In this document: in pieces, positions 27,131-35,065 of the stretch | Position numbering within the stretch: position 1 is the first letter of the stretch | How the letters are laid out: each line of letters starts with the position of its first letter | Position numbers and translations under genes: made by a program | Assembly (NCBI RefSeq): GCF_000375365.1 | Contig: NZ_AQXB01000007.1 | Span: forward strand, 62,001-126,000 | Direction: 5' to 3' | Length of the DNA stretch: 64,000 bases | Source of the DNA: Corynebacterium mastitidis DSM 44356 | Lineage (GTDB): Bacteria; Actinomycetota; Actinomycetes; Mycobacteriales; Mycobacteriaceae | Notes under the pieces: model-generated | Databases searched by the model: none | The model's input: only the letters and a program-made list of their open reading frames with translations | Told to the model about the DNA's origin: nothing

Positions 27131-28399
27131 ATGCCCTCCTACCCCCTGGCGGATCATCTTCACTTCGTCCGCTCCCGCTCCCCCTATTACCGGCGGCTCT
27201 ACCGGCACCTGCCCCCGCGCGTCACGCTCGGCGACCTCCCCGTGATCGACCCCGCCTCCTTCTGGCGGGCCAACAGCCCGGGGAGCAACGCCGTGCTCAC
27301 CGAGCCGCCGTCCGACGCCCTGGTGCTGCGCAGCGGCGGCACCACCGGCGCGCCCAAGTTCTCCTGGTGGAGCGCGGCGGAGTGGCGGGAGTTCTGCGGC
27401 GCCTTCGGCGCGGGGATCGCAGAGACCGGCCTAAAACCGGGGGCGCGGGTGGCCAACCTCTTCTACGCGGGGGATCTCTACGCTAGCTTCACGTTCGTGC
27501 TGGATTCCCTGGCCGCCTGCCCGCTGGCCACCACCCGCTTCCCGCTCGGCGGGGGCCTCAGCCCGCGAGACGCCGCTCGGGCGCTCGACGAGCTGCGCAT
27601 CACCGCCATCGCCGCGCTGCCCACCACCGTGATCGGCATCGCGGAGCACCTGGTGGCCCAGGGCCGCTGCCTGCCCCGGGTGGAGCACATCCTGATGGGC
27701 GGCGAGCTGCTCTTTGGCGATCAGCGCCCCATCCTGCGCGCGGCCTTCCCCCAGGCACGCCTGGGGTCCGTGGGTTACGCCAGCGTGGACGCCGGGCTGC
27801 TGGGCCGCCCCGTGGGCGGGGAGGACCTGCGGGTGCACCGCACCTGGGCGCCGTACACCGTCACGGAGATCCTGGACGAGGAGACCCACGCCCCCATCAC
27901 CGAGGCCGGGGTGCCCGGCGCGCTGGTGGTCACGGACCTGCGACGCCGCCTCATGCCCATCGTGCGCTACCCCGCCGGGGATCGGGCGCAGTGGGTGGAC
28001 CCGCAGGCCGGGACCTTCCGGCTGCTGGGGCGCACCGGGGACGGGCTACGCATCGCGCACATCACCATGTACACCGAGGACGTGCACGCCGTGGTGGAGC
28101 GCCAGGACGCCGACCATCGGATCACCGCGCTGCAGCTCGTGGCCCGCCACGAGGACGGCATGGACGGCCTGGTGCTGCGCGCCGCCGTGGCCGACCCCAA
28201 GGGCGACCGGGAGGAGCTGGGCCGCCTGGCCGACGGGATCGTTGCCGCGCTGCTGCGCGAGCGCCCCGCCTACGCCGCTGCGGTGGGCAAGCGCCATGTG
28301 CTACCGCTCGCGGTGGAGTGGGTGCGCCGCGTGGACCTCGCCACCCACCCGCGCTCGGGCAAGCTGCTGCGGGTGATCGACGTCAGGCCGCAGCGATGA
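27131..28399 (+). CDS. PaaK/CapK-like adenylate-forming enzyme
   Basis: The 422-residue protein resembles phenylacetate-CoA ligase/CapK enzymes, which activate a carboxylic acid as acyl-AMP. Visible motifs are the phosphate-binding loop VLRSGGTTGAPKFSWW (about 64-79), HILMGGELLFGDQRP (about 185), RLGSVGYASVDAGLLG (about 210), the ribose motif RYPAGDRAQWVD (about 278-289) and the hinge LLGRTGDGLRIAHI. The C-terminal lysine region ends RSGKLLRVIDV. The nearby LuxE, LuxC and GNAT genes suggest that it activates the acid used in one pathway. The ATG at 27131 has no strong SD. The stop overlaps the next start (ATGA). Substrate unknown. Confidence 0.8.
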   Translation: MPSYPLADHLHFVRSRSPYYRRLYRHLPPRVTLGDLPVIDPASFWRANSPGSNAVLTEPPSDALVLRSGGTTGAPKFSWWSAAEWREFCGAFGAGIAETGLKPGARVANLFYAGDLYASFTFVLDSLAACPLATTRFPLGGGLSPRDAARALDELRITAIAALPTTVIGIAEHLVAQGRCLPRVEHILMGGELLFGDQRPILRAAFPQARLGSVGYASVDAGLLGRPVGGEDLRVHRTWAPYTVTEILDEETHAPITEAGVPGALVVTDLRRRLMPIVRYPAGDRAQWVDPQAGTFRLLGRTGDGLRIAHITMYTEDVHAVVERQDADHRITALQLVARHEDGMDGLVLRAAVADPKGDREELGRLADGIVAALLRERPAYAAAVGKRHVLPLAVEWVRRVDLATHPRSGKLLRVIDVRPQR

Positions 28400-29619
28400 G
28401 CGCCCCCGTGGTGCTGCGCAACCACCGCTTTGCCGCCGTGTGGGCGGGGCAGTTTCTCACCCAGGCCGCCGCGCGGCTCTACCAGGTGGGCATCGTGTGG
28501 TGGCTGGTGGGGCTTACCGGCGGGGCCAACCCGGGCCGCCAGGCGGGCGTGCTGCTCATGGCGGCGACCCTGCCCGCCGTGCTCCTGGTGCCGCTGTCCT
28601 CCCGGCTGATCGCCCGGTGGGACCGCCGGTGGGTGCTCGCGGGGACGGCGGGCGCGGCGGGCGCCGTGGGGCTGATCACGGCGGCATGCGCGGCGCTCTC
28701 CCCCGGCGCCGCGCTGCCCTTCGCGGCGCTGTGCCTGGTGGCCATCGCCCTGGCCTCCTGCCAGGCGGTGTTCGACCCCTGCCTGACCACCTCCATCCCG
28801 GAGCTGGTGGAGGACGAGGACATCGAGGCCGCCACCGGCTTCCAGCTCGCCACCCAGTCCGTGGCCGGGCTTGCCGGGGGCTTCCTGGGACCGCTGATCG
28901 TGGAGGGCCTCGGCGCCGCGGGGCTGCTGGCCACGTGCGCGGCCGCCTACCTCGCGGCGGCGGGGCTCGTGGGCGCGCGGCGCTTCCCCCACCCCGCCCC
29001 GCGCGGGGCCACGGGTGCCGCCGCGCCGCGCCCGTGGGGCGTGCTGCGGCGGCTGCCCACCGTGCGCACCATGCTGCTGTGCTTCACGGCAGCCAACTTC
29101 TTTACCACGGCGGTGTTCGTGCTCATGCCGCTGTTCGCGCGCACGGTGTTGCACACCACGGGAGCGGCCGTCTCGGTGTTCGAGGCCGCGCTCGGCGCCG
29201 GAACGATCCTGGGTGCCGCTGTGGGGCCCCGGCTGCCGCTGCGGCTGCCCACGGTGGGCGGGGCGGGCCTGGGGCTCACCGCCGCCGGGCTGGCCCTGCC
29301 GGGCCTGATCCCGCACGCCGCCGTCACCGCCGCCGGGCTGGTGCTGGCGGGGGCGTGCATCGGCACCATCGGGGTACGCTTTGTCTCCCTGTTCCAGCGC
29401 GCCGTGCCCGCCGGGGACAAGCCCGCGTTCTTCACCGTCATGCAGGCCCTCATCAGCGCCACCCTGCCGGTGTCCTCCCTCGTCTTTGGGGCGCTGGGGG
29501 ACGCGGTGAGCGTGCGCGCGCTGTTCCTGCTTCAGGGGATCGGCCTTATCCCCGTGGCGCTGCTGGCGTGGCGGGCGGCCTCCCGGATGAGCCTCACCGC
29601 AGAAAGGCCCGCGCCATGA
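28396..29619 (+). CDS. MFS exporter of the LuxE/LuxC cluster
   Basis: The 407-residue protein has about 12 membrane segments and an MFS pattern of the EntS/MFS_3 type, with an RWDRRWVLAG loop between TM2 and TM3 (about 75) and an inserted Ala/Pro-rich central loop (FPHPAPRGATGAAAPRP). Relatives export siderophores, macrolides and other small molecules. It overlaps the preceding and following genes by 4 bp each (ATGA), so it is almost certainly the exporter of the pathway product. Confidence 0.85.
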   Translation: MSAPVVLRNHRFAAVWAGQFLTQAAARLYQVGIVWWLVGLTGGANPGRQAGVLLMAATLPAVLLVPLSSRLIARWDRRWVLAGTAGAAGAVGLITAACAALSPGAALPFAALCLVAIALASCQAVFDPCLTTSIPELVEDEDIEAATGFQLATQSVAGLAGGFLGPLIVEGLGAAGLLATCAAAYLAAAGLVGARRFPHPAPRGATGAAAPRPWGVLRRLPTVRTMLLCFTAANFFTTAVFVLMPLFARTVLHTTGAAVSVFEAALGAGTILGAAVGPRLPLRLPTVGGAGLGLTAAGLALPGLIPHAAVTAAGLVLAGACIGTIGVRFVSLFQRAVPAGDKPAFFTVMQALISATLPVSSLVFGALGDAVSVRALFLLQGIGLIPVALLAWRAASRMSLTAERPAP

Positions 29620-30653
29620 TCCCCAGGTCAAGCGACGCCCTCGCGCTGGTGCGCCTCTACCGGGACGTCTACGGCGGGACCTACCCCCTGGCGCTGGGCA
29701 GGGACGAGGCGGAGGTGCGCCGCCTGCTCGCCCTGCCCACCACCCACTGGCGGGTGGTGCGCGGCCCGCAGGGCACGCCGGTGGCCTCCGCGATGGTGGT
29801 GGAGGACCCCCTGCTGGGGGTGGGGGTCTTGGCCGGGATCGCCGTCCACCCCGATCACGCGGGCCACGGCCTGGCGCACCTGGTGTCCCAGGCCGCCTGC
29901 GCCTCCGCCTTTGGCAACCGCGCCTTCCCCTCCGCCTACGCCACCGTGCGCCTGTGCTCCCCGCAGGCCCAGCGGGTGGTCCTGGACCAGGGCTTTCGCC
30001 CCGTGGGCGTGCTGCCCCGCGCGGCGCGGCTGGCCCGGCGCGAGACCCTGGGCCTGTTCGTGCGCCACGCCCCCGGCGCCTGGGAGGCGCGCCGCGCCCC
30101 GGGCAGCCTGCCCCTGCGGCTGCTTCCGCTCTACTCCCGCGCCCTGGCCGCCCTGGGCCGGGAGGGGCGGCTCGTCCCCGCGCCCGCAGCGGCGCCCTCC
30201 TACCCCCACGGTCGGGCGCCCCAGCCCGGCACCGCGCCGCCGCTGCGGCTGTACCGGCTGGATGAGCGCCGCCCCCGCCGCCACGCGATCGCCACCGCCT
30301 CCGGGTCCTCCGGCGTGGTGGTGGACCTCGATCCCGCCAACGGCAACGCCCGCCTGGTAAACACCTGGCCCAGCCACCACGTCCTGCCCCGGCTGCTGGG
30401 CCCGGCGCTTGACGTGCTGCGCGCGAGCGGAATCGACTACCTGGACGCCGCGATCCCCCTGATCGGGGAGGCCGATAACGCGGCCGTGGAATCCCACCTC
30501 GCCGCGGGCATGAGCCCGACCGCCTACTACCCGGCGGCCTACCGCCACGGCGGCGCCCTCCACGACCTCGTGTTCCTGGCCTGCTGCGCCGAGCCCGTGG
30601 AGCGCCACCTGCTGCGCCCCTGCTCGGACATCACCGCCTTTCTCACCCCGTAA
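29616..30653 (+). CDS. Double-GNAT acetyltransferase-like protein
   Basis: The 345-residue protein has an N-terminal GNAT fold with the acyl-CoA loop GIAVHPDHAGHGLAHLV (about 70-86) and a second, more diverged C-terminal GNAT half (DYLDAAIPLIGEADNAAVES, GMSPTAYYPAAYRHGGALHD, about 270-315). The two are linked by an Arg/Pro-rich segment (about 150-225). GNAT proteins acylate amines, so it may modify an amine or amino acid intermediate. It begins at ATGA on the MFS stop and ends 7 bp before the LuxE gene. Substrate unknown. Confidence 0.75.
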   Translation: MIPRSSDALALVRLYRDVYGGTYPLALGRDEAEVRRLLALPTTHWRVVRGPQGTPVASAMVVEDPLLGVGVLAGIAVHPDHAGHGLAHLVSQAACASAFGNRAFPSAYATVRLCSPQAQRVVLDQGFRPVGVLPRAARLARRETLGLFVRHAPGAWEARRAPGSLPLRLLPLYSRALAALGREGRLVPAPAAAPSYPHGRAPQPGTAPPLRLYRLDERRPRRHAIATASGSSGVVVDLDPANGNARLVNTWPSHHVLPRLLGPALDVLRASGIDYLDAAIPLIGEADNAAVESHLAAGMSPTAYYPAAYRHGGALHDLVFLACCAEPVERHLLRPCSDITAFLTP

Positions 30654-30660
30654 GGACCCC

Positions 30661-31830
30661 ATGAGCCTCCCCCACGACCTCCCGCTCGCCGTGCCCGACC
30701 CCGCCGCGCTGCCCCACGTGCAGAGGCTGTGCGACCTGCGCCACCCCTACGCCGCAGGCCAGGACACCGACCGCCTCTTCGACCTCGCCATGGCGGAGGT
30801 CAACGCCTGGCACCGCGCCCGCAGCCCCTTCTGGGACCGGGTGCTGCGCGCCGAGGCGGAGCACTCCCCCGGCGCGGAGCCGCCGCTGATCCCGGCCGCC
30901 TTTTTCAAGCGCCACGAGGTCCTTTCCGTCCCCCGCGAGCAGGTCGCCCTCCGGCTGACCTCCTCGGGCACCAGCGGGCAGAAGTCCCAGATGTTCTTCG
31001 ACGCCTGGTCCATCGGCGCGGCCCAGCGCATGGTGGCCTACATCTTTGACCACTACGGCTGGTACGCCCCGCATGCCCCCGTGGACTACCTGCTCTTTAG
31101 CTACGAGCCCGCGCCGCGCCTGCGGGTGGGCACCTCCTTTACCAACAACTACCTGTGCGACTTCGCCCCCGCCCGCCGCGTCACCCACGCGCTGCGCCAC
31201 ACCGGCGCCGCCGGGGCGGGCCCGGCCCACGAGTTCGATCCCTTCGGCGCCCTCGCCGCCATCGAGCGCGCAGCCGGGGACGCCGTCCCCCTACGCCTCT
31301 TCGGCTTCCCCGCCTTCCTCGCCGCCACCCTGCGGCGCATGCGCGACCTCGGGCGCCCGCCCGTGGAGCTGCACCCGGACTCCCTGGTGTTCCTGGGCGG
31401 CGGCTGGAAGAACCACGCGGACCGGGAGATCCCCAAGGAACAGCTCCGAGGCATGGTCTCCGACCTGCTGGGCATCCCGCCCGCCCGCGTCCGAGATAGC
31501 TTCGGTTCCGTGGAGCACTGCGTGCCCGTGGTGGAGTGCGCCCACCACCGGCTCCACCTGCCCGTCTGGTCGCGCGCCGCCGCCCGCGACGTGGCCACGC
31601 TTAAGGCCCTGGGTTACGGGCAGCGCGGCTTCCTCCACCTCACCAGCCCCTACATCACCTCCGTGCCCGCCCACAGCGTGCTCATGGGGGACGTGGCCTC
31701 CGTCCACCCCGCCCACGAATGCGGCTGCGGGGCCGACACCGACTGGATCATCCTCCACGGCCGCGCCGGGGTCAGCCGCAACCGAAGCTGCGCCATCGCC
31801 GCCGCCGAACTGCTGAAAGGACACGCATGA
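30661..31830 (+). CDS. LuxE-family acyl-protein synthetase
   Basis: The 389-residue protein matches the acyl-protein synthetase LuxE family (PF04443): AFFKRHEVLSVP (about 80), LRLTSSGTSGQKSQMFFD (about 98-115, ATP loop), YLLFSYEP, FGFPAFLAATLRRM, LVFLGGGWKNHADREIP (about 240), DSFGSVEHCVPVVEC and a C-terminal ECGCGADTDWI then GRAGVSRNRSCAIAAAEL. In luminous bacteria LuxE activates a fatty acid as acyl-AMP, carries it on a Cys, and hands it to LuxC. Here luxA, luxB and luxD are missing, so the aldehyde serves another purpose. Coupled to the next gene by ATGA. Confidence 0.88.
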   Translation: MSLPHDLPLAVPDPAALPHVQRLCDLRHPYAAGQDTDRLFDLAMAEVNAWHRARSPFWDRVLRAEAEHSPGAEPPLIPAAFFKRHEVLSVPREQVALRLTSSGTSGQKSQMFFDAWSIGAAQRMVAYIFDHYGWYAPHAPVDYLLFSYEPAPRLRVGTSFTNNYLCDFAPARRVTHALRHTGAAGAGPAHEFDPFGALAAIERAAGDAVPLRLFGFPAFLAATLRRMRDLGRPPVELHPDSLVFLGGGWKNHADREIPKEQLRGMVSDLLGIPPARVRDSFGSVEHCVPVVECAHHRLHLPVWSRAAARDVATLKALGYGQRGFLHLTSPYITSVPAHSVLMGDVASVHPAHECGCGADTDWIILHGRAGVSRNRSCAIAAAELLKGHA

Positions 31831-34313
31831 AGCACCTGTGGCAAGGCCGGGACATCGATAGCCCCGAGGCCCTCTCCCGGCTGGAATCCCTCGACGCCCT
31901 GACCCACCAGGAGCTGGACTCCCCGCTGCCCGCCCGCGTGGTCCTCCACGCGTGTGCGCGGGTGAGCGAGGACCTCCGGCAGCCGGACTCCCCGCTGCGC
32001 GCCCGGCTGGGCTTCCTCGACCCCGCCGCCGTGGAGGCCCTCGCCCTGGCGCTCTCGCGCCGCACGCTGGAGGATCGGCTCTTAGGCGAGCTGGGGGATC
32101 GCCTGGACCCCGCCCGCCTGCGGCGCCCGGACGCCCACCGATCCATCTACGAGGCCTGGGCCCCGGTGGGCCTGCTTGTGCACATCGCGCCGGGCAACGC
32201 TCCGGTGGTGGGGGCGCTCAGCGTGGTGGAGGGGCTGCTCACCGGCAACCTCAACGTGCTCAAGACGGCCAGCGGCTGCCACCGGGCCACGGTGGAGATC
32301 CTCTCCGCGCTGTGCCGGGCCGACCCCACCGGGGCGCTCGCCCGGAAGATCATCGTGGTCTCCTTCCCCTCGGACCGGCGCGACTGGCAGGAGGCGCTGT
32401 GCCGCCACGCGGACGCCATCGCGGTGTGGGGCGGCGAGGAGGCGGTGGCCGCCTTTAGCCGCCTGGCCCCCGAGGGCTGCCGGGTGGTGGCCTGGGGGCA
32501 CCGCATCTCCCTGGCCTACCTCTCCCCCGAGGCCGCGCGGGACGACGCCGTGCTGGACGCCCTCGCGGCGGACGTCTGCCGCCTGGAACAGCAGGCCTGC
32601 TCCAGCCCGCAGGTGGTGTACCTGGACACCCACAGCTTCCAGGAGGTCACGGCGCTGGCCGCCCGCCTGGCCCGCCGCCTGCGCCAGGCCGATCCCGCCG
32701 CCACGCAGCCCTCGGAGGCCGAGCGCGCGGAGATCACCACCGTGCAGCGCGTGGCCGAGCTGGAGGCCCACCTCGGCCACACCGAGGTGCTTGCCGACCC
32801 CGCGGGCGGGTGGCGGGTCATGGCGGATCGACGCCCCGAGCTGGCCGCCTCCCCGCTGCACCGCAGCGTGTGGGTCAAGCCGCTGCCGCACCGGCGCATC
32901 GGGGAGATCCTGCGGCCCATGCGGCGCTACCTACAGACCGCCGCCGTGGCAGGAACCCCGGCGGAGGTCGCCGCCGCCTCCCGCCGCCTCATCGCCGCCG
33001 GGGTCACCCGCGTCACCTCCTGCGGCGCCATGATCGAGGGCTACCCCACGGAGCCGCACGACGGCCTCTACCCCCTTCAGCGCTACTCCCGCAGGGTCTC
33101 CGTGCGGCGCACCGAGGAGGAGTACCGCGCCGTGGCCTCCCCCGACGACCTCCTGGGGGCGTCGATAAGCCTCCCGCCCGCCCACTCCCCGACGATCGGC
33201 AAGCCCGAGGTGCAGCGCGCCCTGGCGAGCCTGCCGCCGAGCGCCGCGCAGCTCTACTTCCAGTCCGGCGGCAGCTCGGGCGCCCCGGCGCTCTCCCTGT
33301 TTACCTACCGCGACTACAACGACCAGATGCGCGCCGTGGCGGAGGGGCTGCTCGCGGCGGGCTTCGATCCCACCCGGCAGCGGGTGGCCAACCTCTTCGT
33401 GGGCGGCAACATGTACGGGGGTTTCCTTAGCTTTTTCACCTCCCTGGAATACCTCGGCGCGCAGCAGCTTCCCATCTCCGTGTCCACCCACCCGGACTAC
33501 GCGCTCATCGCGCGGCTGACGATCCGCCACCGGGCCACCGCCCTGTTCGGCATGCCCTCGCACCTGTGGCGGCTGCTGCGCGAGCGGCGCGAGGAGCTGA
33601 TCCGGTACGGCGGCATCCGGGAGATCTACTACGGCGGCGAGCACTTCCAGCCCGCGCAGGTGGCCGCCCTGAAGGAGGAGTACGGCATCGAGGTGATCCG
33701 CTCCGCCACCTACGGCAGCACCGACCTCGGCCCGCTGGGCTACCAGTGCACCCACTGCACCGGCTCCGTCCACCACCTGCACGCCACGCTGCTGGACCTC
33801 GAGGTGCTGGACATGAACGAGGACCGCCCCGTGCCCGACGGGGAGGTGGGACGCCTGGTGTTTAGCTCCCGCGTGCGCGCCGAACAGCGCCTGGAGCGCT
33901 ACGAGATCGGCGACCTCGGCCGCCAGGTGCCGGGCCGGTGCGGCTGCGGCAGCCTGGTGCCGCGCCTGGAACTCTTGGGCCGCTACGGCGACGTGTTCCG
34001 GGTGGGCAGCCGCTCCTTCCACTACCAGAACTTTGCCGACGCCCTGGCCGAGCGCTGCGGCTACGCCGGGGACGCGCAGGTGCGGGTGGACTGGTGCGGC
34101 GACCGCGAGCGCGTCCGCGTGCTGCTGGATGCCGACGCCGCGCCGCGCCTCGGGGCGAGCGCCGCGCGCGAGGCGTTGATCGAGACCGTACCCTACCTCG
34201 GGCTCTCGGTGGCGGAGGGGCTGCTAAGCCTTGAGGCGGAGGCGGTGCCGGCGAGCGAGATGGAGCGCACCGGCTCGAGCGGGAAGCTGAAGCGGGTGGT
34301 GGACGGGCGCTAG
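31827..34313 (+). CDS. LuxC-type acyl-CoA reductase fused to a PaaK-like adenylation domain
   Basis: The 828-residue protein (ATG 31827 overlapping the LuxE stop) has two enzymes in one chain. Residues about 1-430 form a LuxC acyl-CoA reductase (PF05893): VGLLVHIAPGNAPVVGALSV (about 112-131), GNLNVLKTAS, and EQQACSSPQVVYLD with the catalytic Cys (about 256); it reduces an acyl thioester to aldehyde with NADPH. Residues about 440-828 form a PaaK-like domain: YFQSGGSSGAPALSLFTYRD (about 476-495), EIYYGGEHFQPAQV, ATYGSTDLGPLGYQC, YEIGDLGRQVPGRCGCG (about 690) and SSGKLKRVV at the end. Fusion implies direct transfer of the activated acid. I know no characterised protein of this layout. Confidence 0.85.
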   Translation: MKHLWQGRDIDSPEALSRLESLDALTHQELDSPLPARVVLHACARVSEDLRQPDSPLRARLGFLDPAAVEALALALSRRTLEDRLLGELGDRLDPARLRRPDAHRSIYEAWAPVGLLVHIAPGNAPVVGALSVVEGLLTGNLNVLKTASGCHRATVEILSALCRADPTGALARKIIVVSFPSDRRDWQEALCRHADAIAVWGGEEAVAAFSRLAPEGCRVVAWGHRISLAYLSPEAARDDAVLDALAADVCRLEQQACSSPQVVYLDTHSFQEVTALAARLARRLRQADPAATQPSEAERAEITTVQRVAELEAHLGHTEVLADPAGGWRVMADRRPELAASPLHRSVWVKPLPHRRIGEILRPMRRYLQTAAVAGTPAEVAAASRRLIAAGVTRVTSCGAMIEGYPTEPHDGLYPLQRYSRRVSVRRTEEEYRAVASPDDLLGASISLPPAHSPTIGKPEVQRALASLPPSAAQLYFQSGGSSGAPALSLFTYRDYNDQMRAVAEGLLAAGFDPTRQRVANLFVGGNMYGGFLSFFTSLEYLGAQQLPISVSTHPDYALIARLTIRHRATALFGMPSHLWRLLRERREELIRYGGIREIYYGGEHFQPAQVAALKEEYGIEVIRSATYGSTDLGPLGYQCTHCTGSVHHLHATLLDLEVLDMNEDRPVPDGEVGRLVFSSRVRAEQRLERYEIGDLGRQVPGRCGCGSLVPRLELLGRYGDVFRVGSRSFHYQNFADALAERCGYAGDAQVRVDWCGDRERVRVLLDADAAPRLGASAAREALIETVPYLGLSVAEGLLSLEAEAVPASEMERTGSSGKLKRVVDGR

Positions 34314-34326
34314 GCGGCGCGCTGTG

Positions 34327-34356
34327 TTGCTAGCGTGAAAGGGACAGCGATACAAC
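34327..34356 (+). promoter_or_regulatory. Possible promoter of the ABC exporter operon
   Basis: TTGCTA (34327-34332), 18-bp spacer, TACAAC (34351-34356). Transcription would begin about 15 bp before ATG 34379, which has no SD, so a nearly leaderless mRNA is possible. Confidence 0.35.
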
Positions 34357-34378
34357 CACGACCCCCTCTTTCTCCCCC

Positions 34379-35065
34379 ATGACAGCACACACGCACCCCG
34401 CCCTCGAGGCCCGCGACGTGACCGTCCGCCTCGACGGCGCAGCCGTCCTCTCCCGCCTCAACCTCTCCGCCTCCGCTGGGGACAGCGTGTCCATCGTGGG
34501 CCGCAGCGGCGAGGGCAAGACCACGCTGCTGCACACGCTCGCCGGGCTGATCACCCCGGAGGAAGGCAGCGTGTACGTCAATGGCCGCAGCCTCTCCGGC
34601 CTGTCCACCCGGGAACACGACGCCCTGCGCCTGTCCGAGATCGGCTACGTATTCCAGTTCTCCGAGCTGGTCCCGGAACTCACCCTGGTGGAAAACGTCA
34701 TGCTCCCCCGCTACGTCCGGGGAGAGCCGCGCACGAAGGTGCGGCGAGACGCACTGGAGCTGCTGGCGGGCGTGGGCATCGACCGCGACACCGCGCACCG
34801 CCGCCCCGCCCGGGTCTCCGGCGGCCAGGCGCAGCGGGCGGCGATCGCGCGCGCCCTGTCCATCGAGCCCACCGTGCTGCTCGCCGACGAGCCCACAGGT
34901 GCCCTCGACCCCGCGACCTCCGAGTCCGTGCTCGCCACCCTGCTGGAACAGACAAGGAGCAGGGGAACATGCCTCATCATGGTCACGCACGACGAGGAGG
35001 TCAGCCGCACGGCGCACCGCCGCCTGGAACTTAGAGGAGGGAGACTCCATGAGAAGGCCGCGTAA
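34379..35065 (+). CDS. ABC transporter ATP-binding protein (MacB/LolD type)
   Basis: The 228-residue ATPase has Walker A GRSGEGKTTLLHTL (about 40-53), the FQFSELVPELTLVENVMLP Q-loop region (about 87-105), signature VSGGQAQRAAIARAL (about 145-159), Walker B VLLADEPTGALD (about 165-176) and switch His in TCLIMVTHDEEV. It belongs to the group that partners FtsX-like permeases and exports peptides, lipids or drugs, or senses antimicrobials. It overlaps the permease gene by 17 bp. Confidence 0.93.
   Translation: MTAHTHPALEARDVTVRLDGAAVLSRLNLSASAGDSVSIVGRSGEGKTTLLHTLAGLITPEEGSVYVNGRSLSGLSTREHDALRLSEIGYVFQFSELVPELTLVENVMLPRYVRGEPRTKVRRDALELLAGVGIDRDTAHRRPARVSGGQAQRAAIARALSIEPTVLLADEPTGALDPATSESVLATLLEQTRSRGTCLIMVTHDEEVSRTAHRRLELRGGRLHEKAA

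Noticed and set aside
27131..34313. Bioluminescence operon
   Set aside because: LuxE and LuxC relatives are present but no luxA, luxB or luxD; the other genes are ligase, GNAT and exporter.
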